In this document: positions 34,019 through 44,134 of the stretch, in pieces
Layout of the letters: each line of letters begins with the position of its first letter
Numbering within the stretch: the first letter of the stretch is position 1
Source: Salipiger profundus
GTDB lineage: Bacteria; Pseudomonadota; Alphaproteobacteria; Rhodobacterales; Rhodobacteraceae
Length of the DNA: 64,000 bases
Reading direction: 5' to 3'
NCBI RefSeq assembly: GCF_001969385.1
Contig: NZ_CP014796.1
Location: 4,481,501 to 4,545,500 of the forward strand
Translations under genes and position numbers: made by a program
The notes under the pieces: generated by a model
Told to the model about the DNA's origin: nothing
Seen by the model: only the letters and a program-made list of their open reading frames with translations
Database searches by the model: none

Positions 34019-35446
34019 ATGGCCCAGCACACGGTTGAAAAGATCGGCGGGACGTCGATGTCCCGCGTCAACGAACTGCGCGACGAGCTGCTGATCGGTG
34101 ACCGCAAGGGCGATGATCTCTACGGCCGCATCTTCGTGGTCTCCGCCTTCGGCGGCATCACCAACCTGCTGCTCGAGCACAAGAAGACCGGCGAGCCTGG
34201 CGTCTACGGCCAGTTCGCCGCGTCCGACAACAGCCACGGGTGGCACGATGCGCTGAACCGCGTCGGCGATGCGATGATCGAAGCGCACAAGGAGGTGCTC
34301 GACCACGACGGCGACGTGCAGCTGGCGACGGATTTCGTCCGCACCCGCATCGACGGGGCCCGCAACTGCCTGATCGATCTGGCGCGCGTGTGCTCCTACG
34401 GCCACTTCCGCCTGTCCGAGCACATGCTGCAGACCCGTGAACTGCTCTCCGGTCTCGGCGAGGCGCATTCGGCCTTCGTCACCGTGCTGATGCTTCAGCG
34501 CGCCGGCGTCGATGCCCGCCTCGTGGACCTCAGCGGCTGGCGCGGCGAAGGCGACGTGACCCTCGAGGAACGCATCCTCGGTGCCATGGAAGGCGTCGAC
34601 CCGATGCGCGAGATGCCGATCGTCACCGGCTACGCCCAGTGCAAGGAAGGCCTGATGCGCGAGTTCGACCGCGGCTACTCCGAGGTCACCTTCTCGCATC
34701 TCGCTGCCCTTACCGGCGCGCGCGAAGCCATCATCCACAAGGAGTTCCACCTGTCCTCCGCCGACCCGAACCTCGTCGGTGCAGAGGCGGTGCGCAAGCT
34801 CGGCCGTACGAACTACGACGTGGCGGACCAGCTCTCCAACATGGGGATGGAGGCGATCCACCCGAAGGCCGCCAAGACGCTGCGCCAGGCCGACGTGCCG
34901 CTGCGCGTGACCAACGCCTTCGAGCCCGAGGACCCGGGCACGCTGATCGACGACAAGCCTGCCGAAAACCCGGCGGTCGAGATCGTCACCGGCCTCGACA
35001 TCATCGCGCTGGAAGTGTTCGAACAGGACATGGTCGGCGTGAAGGGCTATGACGCCACGATCCTCGACGTGCTGACGCGTCACGACGTGCGCATCGTGTC
35101 CAAGGTGTCCAACGCCAACACGATCACGCACTACGTGGATGCCTCGCTCAGCACGATGCGCCGCGTGGAGAAGGATCTCGAGAAGCACTACCCCTCGGCG
35201 CAGATCACCTCGCGCACCCTGGCCATGGCCTCGGTCATCGGTCGCGACCTGAACGGACTGTCGGTCCTTCAGCGCGGGCTCGTGGCCATCGCCGATGGCG
35301 GCCTCGAGGCGATCGGTGCCACCCAGGGGCCGCGCAACGTGGACGTGCAGTTCATCCTCGAGCGCGACATCCTCAAGCCGGTCATCAAGGCGCTGCACAA
35401 GACCTTCATCGAGGACAGCAGCCCGGCCATTCAGAAAGCCGCCTGA
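34019..35446 (+). CDS. ask_ect: Ectoine-specific aspartate kinase (Ask_Ect)
   Basis: A 475-residue aspartokinase that feeds aspartate into ectoine synthesis and, in characterised cases, is less feedback-sensitive than the housekeeping kinase. The N-terminal HTVEKIGGTSMSR is the kinase motif, AFGGITN and LTGAREAIIHKEFH lie in the catalytic domain, and ACT-type regions follow (DMVGVKGYDATILDVLTRHDVRI). It starts three bases after ectC and ends the operon before a strong terminator. Confidence 0.93.
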   Translation: MAQHTVEKIGGTSMSRVNELRDELLIGDRKGDDLYGRIFVVSAFGGITNLLLEHKKTGEPGVYGQFAASDNSHGWHDALNRVGDAMIEAHKEVLDHDGDVQLATDFVRTRIDGARNCLIDLARVCSYGHFRLSEHMLQTRELLSGLGEAHSAFVTVLMLQRAGVDARLVDLSGWRGEGDVTLEERILGAMEGVDPMREMPIVTGYAQCKEGLMREFDRGYSEVTFSHLAALTGAREAIIHKEFHLSSADPNLVGAEAVRKLGRTNYDVADQLSNMGMEAIHPKAAKTLRQADVPLRVTNAFEPEDPGTLIDDKPAENPAVEIVTGLDIIALEVFEQDMVGVKGYDATILDVLTRHDVRIVSKVSNANTITHYVDASLSTMRRVEKDLEKHYPSAQITSRTLAMASVIGRDLNGLSVLQRGLVAIADGGLEAIGATQGPRNVDVQFILERDILKPVIKALHKTFIEDSSPAIQKAA

Positions 35447-35471
35447 GCCAGGCCCTTCTGACCGACACACC

Positions 35472-35503
35472 GCCCGCTCCGCACTCCGCGGGGCGGGCTT
35501 TTT
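35472..35503 (+). terminator. Rho-independent terminator of the ect operon
   Basis: GCCCGCTCCGC/GCGGGGCGGGC stem with a short loop, then TTTTT, 26 bases after the ask_ect stop. Confidence 0.9.
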
Positions 35504-35895
35504 CATGTCCAAGCCGCCGTTCCGTCCGGCCGCAGGCACCGGCGCGTTCTCGACGCCTCGCCCCCCTTGGCGCACTCGCCCGACACCCATGGCCGACGAC
35601 GCGGCCGCCACGCCACATGACGAGCCACCGGCAGCACAAGCAACGCGCACGCCCGCAAGCCACCCATGTCGGGGTCGAACACGCACCAGAGTCCAAAGCG
35701 AGCCGCCGCCTACCAAGCTGAACGCCCCGGACACCGGCCCGCGCACCGCCGCTCCATCATCCGGCAACCCACTCCGCACCCGGCGCTGCCCGACCCCTTC
35801 TTCTCTTTCCAAATACCCTCGGGGGTGAATGCGGCGCAGCCGCAGAGGGGGCAGCGCCCCCTGCCCCGCGCGGCACGCGCGGAGACCATGCAAGG
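35504..35895. other. Intergenic region between the convergent ect operon and katG
   Basis: About 390 bases with no gene I can support. An open frame on the plus strand (reading MSKPPFRPAAGTGAF...) is proline/arginine-rich with no recognisable domain, and a minus-strand frame is equally unconvincing. The region includes one copy of the dispersed repeat at 35794-35865. Confidence 0.5.
35794..35865 (+). repeat. Dispersed intergenic repeat, copy A
   Basis: CCCCTTCTTCTCTTTCCAAA then TACCCTCGGGGG, later GGGGGCAGCGCCCCC. It shares the CTTCTTCT...AAATA-C-CGGGG...GGGCAGCGCCC layout with copies at 47017-47064 (minus) and 60522-60569 (plus). This copy has extra bases inserted between the CGGGGG and GGGCAGCGCCCC blocks. 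Confidence 0.6.
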
Positions 35896-35930
35896 AAAAA
35901 CCCCGCGCTGCCGGAAACGGCAGCGCGGGG
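35896..35930 (-). terminator. Rho-independent terminator of katG
   Basis: On the minus strand, CCCCGCGCTGCCG, loop TTTC, CGGCAGCGCGGGG, then TTTTTCC, about 54 bases after the katG stop. Confidence 0.93.
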
Positions 35931-35983
35931 CTCATAACGCCTATTCGGACGAAGCGGGGCGGCGCACCGCCCCGGTCCGGGGA

Positions 35984-38287
<2,304 letters not shown>

Positions 38288-38302
38288 CTAGAATCGTTCT
38301 AG
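38288..38302. promoter_or_regulatory. Perfect palindrome in the katG-oxyR promoter region (Irr-box-like)
   Basis: CTAGAA TCG TTCTAG is a perfect 6+3+6 palindrome. Its core TAGAA-NNN-TTCTA matches the core of the iron-control element (TTTAGAANNNTTCTAAA) bound by Irr in alphaproteobacteria. An A/T-rich stretch with GATAATGC...CCGATAAG follows at 38313-38352 and could hold OxyR contacts. Which protein binds is inference. Confidence 0.45.
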
Positions 38303-38359
38303 CAGCCCCGTGCGATAATGCCCAATTGCATTTTCTTACACATCCGATAAGTTCCCCTG

Positions 38360-39298
38360 ATGCTGAATCTGTCGATGAAACACCTGCGCTATTTCGATGC
38401 GCTCGCCCGTCTCGGGCATTTCGGACGCGCCGCCGAGACCTGCGCCATCAGCCAGCCGGCGCTGTCGATGCAGATCCGCGAACTCGAGCAGCTGGTCGGC
38501 GCGCCGCTGGTGGAACGCGGCCACCGGCAGATCCGGCTCACCGGCCTTGGCGAGGAATTCGCCGACCGGGTGCGCGACATCCTGCGCTCGGTGGACGACC
38601 TGACCGACCTTGCCCGCGCCTCGCAGAGCCCGCTGGTGGGCCGGCTGCGCATCGGCGTCATCCCCACCGTGGCCCCCTACCTGCTGCCCGACGTGATCAC
38701 CGCGCTTGCCCGCGACTACCCGGCGCTCGACCTGCGCCCGCGCGAAGCGGTCACCGGCACGCTGATCGAGGATCTGATGGCGTCGCGCCTCGACACCGCG
38801 ATCGTCGCGCTGCCGGTGTCGGAGCCATCGCTCGAAGAGGTCGCGCTGTTCGACGAGGAATTCGTGCTGGTGCGCCACGTCACCGAGGCCGACAAGCCGG
38901 TGCCCGATCCGGAGGCGCTGCAGGAAATGCGGCTGCTGCTGCTCGAGGAGGGGCACTGCTTCCGCAACCAGGCGCTGTCATTCTGCAACATGTCCCCCAG
39001 CGTGGCGCGCGACCTGATGGAGGGCAGCTCGCTTTCGACGCTGGTGCAGATGGTCGGCGCGGGCATCGGCGTGACGCTGGTCCCCGAGATGGCGCTGCCG
39101 ATCGAGACCCGGTCGGCGCAGGTGTCGCTCGCGCGGCTGCCCGAACCGCGCCCCACCCGCACCATCGGCATGGTCTGGCGCAAGTCGAACCCGCTGGCCG
39201 AGCAACTCTCGCACATCGCGGGGATCGTCCGGCAGGCCGGGCAGACCCGCCCCGAGGTCGCGGAACCTCCGGGCGATTTACCGAGCCGCCACGCCTGA
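38360..39298 (+). CDS. oxyR: Peroxide-sensing LysR regulator OxyR
   Basis: A 312-residue LysR regulator. The helix-turn-helix is FDALARLGHFGRAAETCAISQPALSMQIRELE. The redox switch is visible as EEGHCFRNQALSFC, with Cys200 and Cys209 corresponding to the disulfide-forming pair of E. coli OxyR (Cys199/Cys208). It is divergent from katG across about 180 bases, so it should control katG and itself. Confidence 0.95.
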   Translation: MLNLSMKHLRYFDALARLGHFGRAAETCAISQPALSMQIRELEQLVGAPLVERGHRQIRLTGLGEEFADRVRDILRSVDDLTDLARASQSPLVGRLRIGVIPTVAPYLLPDVITALARDYPALDLRPREAVTGTLIEDLMASRLDTAIVALPVSEPSLEEVALFDEEFVLVRHVTEADKPVPDPEALQEMRLLLLEEGHCFRNQALSFCNMSPSVARDLMEGSSLSTLVQMVGAGIGVTLVPEMALPIETRSAQVSLARLPEPRPTRTIGMVWRKSNPLAEQLSHIAGIVRQAGQTRPEVAEPPGDLPSRHA

Positions 39299-39388
39299 AA
39301 CGCGGCGCGCGGCTGCAGGGCGGTGCTGCCCGCGCGTGACTGTCGCGAGACCCAGATCGTCAAAGGCGAAAATGGCGCAGGCCCCTCA

Positions 39389-39485
39389 AGGGCCGGACCG
39401 GACATGACGCCCCGGGGCTCCGCCCGTGATGTCCTCAATCGCTCCCCCGGAGCGATTGCCGGCCCAGGAGGGCCGGACCGGACAT
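39389..39485. repeat. 17-bp direct repeat flanking a perfect hairpin between oxyR and purU
   Basis: AGGGCCGGACCGGACAT occurs at 39389-39405 and again, identical, at 39469-39485. Between them CAATCGCTCC, loop CCC, GGAGCGATTG (39436-39458) is a perfect 10-bp stem. The hairpin lies just downstream of purU on the minus strand and may end its transcript, although no T-run follows. Confidence 0.65.
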
Positions 39486-40369
39486 CACCCCATGCGCTCG
39501 CTGGCGTAGCTGCCGGGGTTTGCCGGGAACACCACCGTCTTGTTGCCGTTCAGGAAGACCCGGCGGTGGATGTGCGCGTGGATGGCGCGCGCCAGCACCG
39601 AGGCCTCGACGTCTCGGCCAAGCGAGACGTAGTCCTCGGGCGATTGCGCATGCGTCACCCGCACGGTGTCCTGCTCGATGATCGGCCCCTCGTCGAGATC
39701 GGCGGTCACGTAGTGCGACGTCGCCCCGATCAGCTTCACGCCCCGCTCGAAGGCCTGCTTGTAGGGGTTCGCGCCCTTGAACGACGGCAGGAACGAGTGG
39801 TGGATGTTGATGATCCGGCCCGACATCTTCTTGCACATCTCGTCCGAGAGGATCTGCATGTAGCGCGCCAGCACCACGAGCTCGGCGCCGGTTTCCTCGA
39901 CCACCTCCATGATCCGCGCCTCGGCCTGCGGTTTGTTCTCCTTGGTCACGCGGATGCAGTGGAAGGGAATGTCGTGGTTCACCACCAGCTTCTGGTAGTC
40001 CATGTGGTTCGAGATCACCGCCACGATGTCGATCGGCAGCGCTCCGATGCGCCAGCGGTAGAGCAGGTCGTTCAGGCAGTGCCCGAAGCGCGAGACCATG
40101 ATGATGACCTTCATCTTCTCGGCCTCGTCATGGAACGCGTAGTCCATCTCGAAGGTCTTGGCGGTCTCGGCAAGGCCCGCCTGCAGCTCGTCGAGCGTCG
40201 CCCCGGTCTCGCTCTGGAAGCTCACGCGCATGAAGAAGTTGCCGGTCTCGAAATCGTCGAACTGCGAGCTGTCCGTGATGTTGCAGCCCTTCTCGGCAAG
40301 GAAGGTTGCGATGGCGGCCACGATCCCGCGCGTCGAGGGGCAGGTCACGGTCAGGGCGAATTTGCTCAT
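39485..40369 (-). CDS. purU: Formyltetrahydrofolate deformylase (PurU)
   Basis: A 294-residue enzyme releasing formate from 10-formyl-tetrahydrofolate. An N-terminal ACT domain (ALTVTCPSTRGIVAAIATFLAEKGCNI) precedes a formyltransferase-fold domain with the active-site segment INIHHSFLPSFKGANPYKQAF and a later GPIIEQD. The ATG at 40369 overlaps the stop of mgdD (ATGA). At the end of the N-methylglutamate operon it probably disposes of C1 units freed from methylamine. Confidence 0.94.
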   Translation of the reverse strand: MSKFALTVTCPSTRGIVAAIATFLAEKGCNITDSSQFDDFETGNFFMRVSFQSETGATLDELQAGLAETAKTFEMDYAFHDEAEKMKVIIMVSRFGHCLNDLLYRWRIGALPIDIVAVISNHMDYQKLVVNHDIPFHCIRVTKENKPQAEARIMEVVEETGAELVVLARYMQILSDEMCKKMSGRIINIHHSFLPSFKGANPYKQAFERGVKLIGATSHYVTADLDEGPIIEQDTVRVTHAQSPEDYVSLGRDVEASVLARAIHAHIHRRVFLNGNKTVVFPANPGSYASERMG

Positions 40370-40929
40370 TCGTTGGTCTCCAGTCGTTTCGCGGCCGCGT
40401 CGAGCACATGCCAGAGCGTCCCGGCCGCCGAGCGCATCCCGAGGACCGCGAGCCGGTCCTCCGAACGACGAATGACGAACACGCTCATGTGGTGCAATAC
40501 CGTCCGCGTCGCACGATCCGGCGAAAGCGACGCGGGAGGGATGTTCACGAGCTTTTCCAGCAGCCTCTCGACCGGCGCGGCGCCCTGCGACGAGGCGATC
40601 TCGACGGCGACCCAGCCGTCGGTCTGCTCGGTCACCGAACAGCCCGGCGCCTCGGCGGCGAGTTCTGCCGCCACGTCCTGGTCCGCCCCGCCCTCGCGCA
40701 GGATCATCCACTGCCCGGGCCCGGTCCAGAAGGCCTGCGCCCCCTCGCCCGCCACGAATGCGCCCGGCCCGGGCAGCGCCAGTCCGAAGGGCTGCGGCGC
40801 GGCGGCCCCCCGGCGCAGCGCCAGCGAGGCAAGCCCGACGTCCGCGTTCTCGCGAAGCATGAGCGCGCCACGGGTGGCAACGCGGGGCTCGGCCGTGCCG
40901 AGCGCAGAGATCGGTTCCAGCTCAGACAC
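40366..40929 (-). CDS. mgdD: N-methylglutamate dehydrogenase subunit D (SoxG-like)
   Basis: A 187-residue protein like the gamma subunit of heterotetrameric sarcosine oxidase, with FVAGEGAQAFWTGPGQWMIL and SVTEQTDGWVAVEI. It starts with GTG at 40929, inside the 3' end of mgdC (8-base overlap), and its stop overlaps the purU start. The neighbouring gmaS and mgsABC genes favour N-methylglutamate dehydrogenase over sarcosine oxidase; sequence alone would allow either. Confidence 0.82.
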   Translation of the reverse strand: MSELEPISALGTAEPRVATRGALMLRENADVGLASLALRRGAAAPQPFGLALPGPGAFVAGEGAQAFWTGPGQWMILREGGADQDVAAELAAEAPGCSVTEQTDGWVAVEIASSQGAAPVERLLEKLVNIPPASLSPDRATRTVLHHMSVFVIRRSEDRLAVLGMRSAAGTLWHVLDAAAKRLETNE

Positions 40930-43852
40930 GCAGACGGTCTCCTTCCGGGTCGATGAAATGCGGACTCACCACGGTCACCTCGACCTGCTCGCCCTCGAGC
41001 GGGTTGGCGGCGACGATGGTCTCGCCCATCCGGGCCTCGCCGTCCTCGAGGAACCCCAGCGCAATGTGGCTCTCGAGATGCGGCGAGTAACAGGCCGAAG
41101 TCACCCAGCCCTGGTCGGTCCCGGTGGCCTGCGGTGCGCCGGTCACGAAAAGATGCGCCCCCGCCGGAATGCGCTGCTGCGGGTCCAGCGGTCTCAGCCC
41201 CACGAGCCGGCGGGTGTCGGCCTCGAGCGCCTCGCGCCGTGACATCACCGCACCAATGGAGTCCTTCTTGCGCGACACCATCCGACCCAGCCCCAGCATC
41301 TGCGCGGTGGTCTGGCCGTTCAGTTCGGCCCCGGCTGCATGGCCCTTCTCGATCCGCAGAACCGCCAGTGCCTCGGTGCCGTAGGGCGTCACGCCAAGGT
41401 CGTCGCCCGCTTCCATCAGCCGCGCCATCAGCGCGTTGCCGTAGCGGGCGGGCACCGCGAGCTCATAGGCAAGCTCGCCCGAGAACGAGATCCGGAAGAG
41501 CCGCGCGCGCAGGCCCCCGCACACCGTGAGTTCGGCGCAGCCCATGAACGGGAAGGCCTCGGTCGAGAGATCGAAATCGTCGACGATCCGCGACAGCAGT
41601 GTCCGCGACTTCGGCCCTGCCACGGCGATCTGCGCCCAGGCGTCGGTGGTCGAGATCAGCTGCACGTCCATCTCGGGCCAGAGGCACTGGCGGGCGAATT
41701 CCATCTGCCGGTAGACCAGCCCGGCGTTGGCGGTGGTGGTGGTGACCACGTAGTGATCCTCGGCCAGCCGCGCGCAGGTGCCGTCGTCGTAGAGGAAGCC
41801 GTCCTCGCGCAGCATGATCCCGTAGCGGACGCGGCCCACCTTCAGCGTGCCCATCATGTTGGCGTAGACCCGGTGCAGGAAGGCGCCGGCATCCGCGCCC
41901 TGCACGTCGATCTTGCCCAGCGTGGTCACGTCGCAGAGCCCGACACCGGAGCGCACCGCCAGCACCTCGCGGTCGACGCTATGGCGCCAGTGGGTTTCGC
42001 CCGGACGGGGGAAATACTGCGCCCGCATCCATTGCCCGACCTCGACGAAGGCCGCGCCCCGCGCTTCGGCCCAGGGGTGCGTGGGCGTGAGCCGCGTCGG
42101 CCGGAAGTGGGCGCCGCTGTCGCCGCCGCCGAGCACGCCGAGCGCCACCGGCGTGTAGGGCGGGCGGAAGATCGTCGTGCCTGTCTCGGGGATGCCCTTG
42201 CCGGTCAGCTCCGCCATCACCGCGAGCGCCGTGACGTTCGAGGTCTTGCCCTGATCCGTGGCCATCCCGAGCGTCGTCCAGCGCTTGAGATGCTCGACCG
42301 AGCGCATGTTCTCGCGATGCGCCAGCGCGATGTCCTTGACGGTCACGTCGTTCTGGAAGTCGACCCAGGCGCGGCCGCGTCCCGGCACATGCCAGAGGGC
42401 GACCTGCGCGGCGGGCCGGTCCTCGGCCACCGGCAGCTCCGGCAGACGGTCGAGATCGAGCGCCGCCCGTGCGGCCTCGGCGCCCGAGCGCAGCGCGGCG
42501 TGGGTGGTGCCCTGCCCCGCCGCCGCGCCCGCGACCGACATGCCCGACGGCAGCTCGGCGGGCGGCAGGAAGGCAAGATGCGCCTCGGACCAGACCGGCC
42601 GGCCGCGATGATGCGAGGCCAGCGCGTGGTTCGGGTTCCATCCGCCCGAGACGCCAAGCGCCGCGCATTCCAGCCACTCGCTGCGGCCGTCCCGGGTGAT
42701 CTCGATGGACGACAGTGCGCGGCGCCCCTTGGCGCCGCTGACCACCGCGCCGCGGAAGACGTGGTAGTCTCCGAAGCGCGGCGCGTCCTCGCGTGGGTCG
42801 ATCACCCCCAGCAGCGGCACCCCGTGGGCCACGAGGTCCCGCGCCGTGCGGTGGCCGTCGTCGGTGCTTGTGAAGATCGCCACGCGGTCGGCAGGTGTGG
42901 CCTGCGGGCTCACCGCCCAACGGTTGGCATAGGCCCGCATGGCGCCCGCGAGCATGATGCCCGGTCGGTCGTTGCCGGCAAACGGAATGTGCCGCTCGAG
43001 CGCCCCGGCGGCAAGCACCGAGCGCCGCGTGGTGATCCGCCAGAGCGTCTGTCGGACGCCTCGCGGCGCGGGCATGTGGTCGCCCACCCGCTCGACCGCG
43101 CCGAAGACGCCGTGGTCGTAGCTGCCGAAGACCGTGGTCCGCGGCATGAGCCGGACGTTCGGCAGGCCCGCAAGCTCCGCCGCGACGGCCTCGATCCACT
43201 CGGAGGCCGGTGCATCGTCGAGCGCGTGGCTTTCTGCCAGCAGCCGCCCGCCGAGCCGGAAGTCCTCGTCCGCGAGGATCACCCGCGCACCGCTCCGCCC
43301 GGCGGTGAGCGCGGCGGCGAGCCCCGCCGCGCCACCGCCGATGACCAGCAGATCGCAGTGCAGGTAGCCGCGGTCGTAGGCATCGGGATCGGGTTCGGTC
43401 GAAAGCCGGCCCAAGCCCGCCGCGCGGCGGATCATCGGCTCGTAGAACTTTTCCCAGAACGCGGCCGGCTGCATGAAGGTCTTGTAGTAAAAGCCCGCCG
43501 CGAAGAACGGCGCCAGCGCGTCGTTCACCGCCAGCGCGTCGAAGCCGAGCGACGGCCAGCGGTTCTGGCTGCTGGCGGTCAGCCCGTCGAAGAGCTCGAC
43601 GCAGGTGGCACGGGTGTTGGGTTCGGCGCGCGCCCCCTGCCCCAGCGTCACCAGCGCGTTGGGCTCTTCCGAGCCGGCGGTGAAGATGCCGCGCGGGCGG
43701 TGATACTTGAAGCTGCGCCCCACCAGCCGCACGCCGTTCGCCAGCAGCGCCGAGGCCAGGGTGTCGCCCGGGTGCCCCTCGTAGCGCGTGCCGTCGAAGG
43801 TGAAGGACAGCGTCCTGCCGCGGTCGATCGCGCCGCCTGCGAGCCGGGTCAT
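40922..43852 (-). CDS. mgdC: N-methylglutamate dehydrogenase subunit C (SoxA-like alpha subunit)
   Basis: A 976-residue protein with the layout of the sarcosine oxidase alpha subunit. A small N-terminal 2Fe-2S-ferredoxin-like fold (YEGHPGDTLASALLANG) is followed by a dinucleotide-binding domain (LLVIGGGAAGLAAALTAG, about 170-190) and a C-terminal GcvT-like tetrahydrofolate domain from about residue 600. It oxidises the N-methyl group of N-methylglutamate and passes the C1 unit to tetrahydrofolate. Its ATG overlaps the mgdB stop (ATGA). Assignment to Mgd rather than Sox rests on the operon. Confidence 0.87.
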   Translation of the reverse strand: MTRLAGGAIDRGRTLSFTFDGTRYEGHPGDTLASALLANGVRLVGRSFKYHRPRGIFTAGSEEPNALVTLGQGARAEPNTRATCVELFDGLTASSQNRWPSLGFDALAVNDALAPFFAAGFYYKTFMQPAAFWEKFYEPMIRRAAGLGRLSTEPDPDAYDRGYLHCDLLVIGGGAAGLAAALTAGRSGARVILADEDFRLGGRLLAESHALDDAPASEWIEAVAAELAGLPNVRLMPRTTVFGSYDHGVFGAVERVGDHMPAPRGVRQTLWRITTRRSVLAAGALERHIPFAGNDRPGIMLAGAMRAYANRWAVSPQATPADRVAIFTSTDDGHRTARDLVAHGVPLLGVIDPREDAPRFGDYHVFRGAVVSGAKGRRALSSIEITRDGRSEWLECAALGVSGGWNPNHALASHHRGRPVWSEAHLAFLPPAELPSGMSVAGAAAGQGTTHAALRSGAEAARAALDLDRLPELPVAEDRPAAQVALWHVPGRGRAWVDFQNDVTVKDIALAHRENMRSVEHLKRWTTLGMATDQGKTSNVTALAVMAELTGKGIPETGTTIFRPPYTPVALGVLGGGDSGAHFRPTRLTPTHPWAEARGAAFVEVGQWMRAQYFPRPGETHWRHSVDREVLAVRSGVGLCDVTTLGKIDVQGADAGAFLHRVYANMMGTLKVGRVRYGIMLREDGFLYDDGTCARLAEDHYVVTTTTANAGLVYRQMEFARQCLWPEMDVQLISTTDAWAQIAVAGPKSRTLLSRIVDDFDLSTEAFPFMGCAELTVCGGLRARLFRISFSGELAYELAVPARYGNALMARLMEAGDDLGVTPYGTEALAVLRIEKGHAAGAELNGQTTAQMLGLGRMVSRKKDSIGAVMSRREALEADTRRLVGLRPLDPQQRIPAGAHLFVTGAPQATGTDQGWVTSACYSPHLESHIALGFLEDGEARMGETIVAANPLEGEQVEVTVVSPHFIDPEGDRLRV

Positions 43853-44127
43853 TGGCCCCTCCGCTTCACGTCCGAGGCGAGCTCGGCCGAGACGATCTCA
43901 TGCGTGGTGGTGTCGCGCGTCACGACGAGCCACGACCGGTCGCCCTGCTCGTGGAACCAGAGCTCGCGGTGCAGGCCGGCCGGGTTGTCGCGCAGGTAGG
44001 TGTAGTCGAAGAACGCGGCTTCGGCGCCCTCGGCCATGCCGTCGGGGCGGTCGAGCAGCGACGCATCGCCGAGATAGGTGAACTCCTGTGCGTCGCGGGG
44101 CCCGAGAAGCGGATGGGGAATCAGCAT
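43849..44127 (-). CDS. mgdB: N-methylglutamate dehydrogenase subunit B (SoxD-like) lacking zinc cysteines
   Basis: A 92-residue delta-subunit-like protein. The pattern is FDYTYLRDNPAGLHRELWFHEQGDRSWLVVTRDT, as in SoxD (REYWYHxxGCRRW...). The N terminus reads MLIPHPLLGPRDAQEF, where sarcosine oxidase delta subunits have a CPxCG-type zinc site, and the later GC is GD. No cysteine is present, so the zinc site is absent. The ATG at 44127 has GAGGA upstream. It lies eight bases after mgdA. Confidence 0.82.
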   Translation of the reverse strand: MLIPHPLLGPRDAQEFTYLGDASLLDRPDGMAEGAEAAFFDYTYLRDNPAGLHRELWFHEQGDRSWLVVTRDTTTHEIVSAELASDVKRRGQ

Positions 44128-44134
44128 GATGTCC

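Noticed and set aside
35295..35828. 177-residue frame after ask_ect
   Set aside because: Begins inside ask_ect, crosses its terminator and is Pro/Arg-rich.
32825..35935. 1036-residue open frame opposite the ect operon
   Set aside because: Runs antisense across ectB, ectC and ask_ect; no motif.
41339..43999. 886-residue open frame opposite mgdC
   Set aside because: Antisense shadow; composition rich in His, Arg and Gly without any domain, while mgdC is clear.
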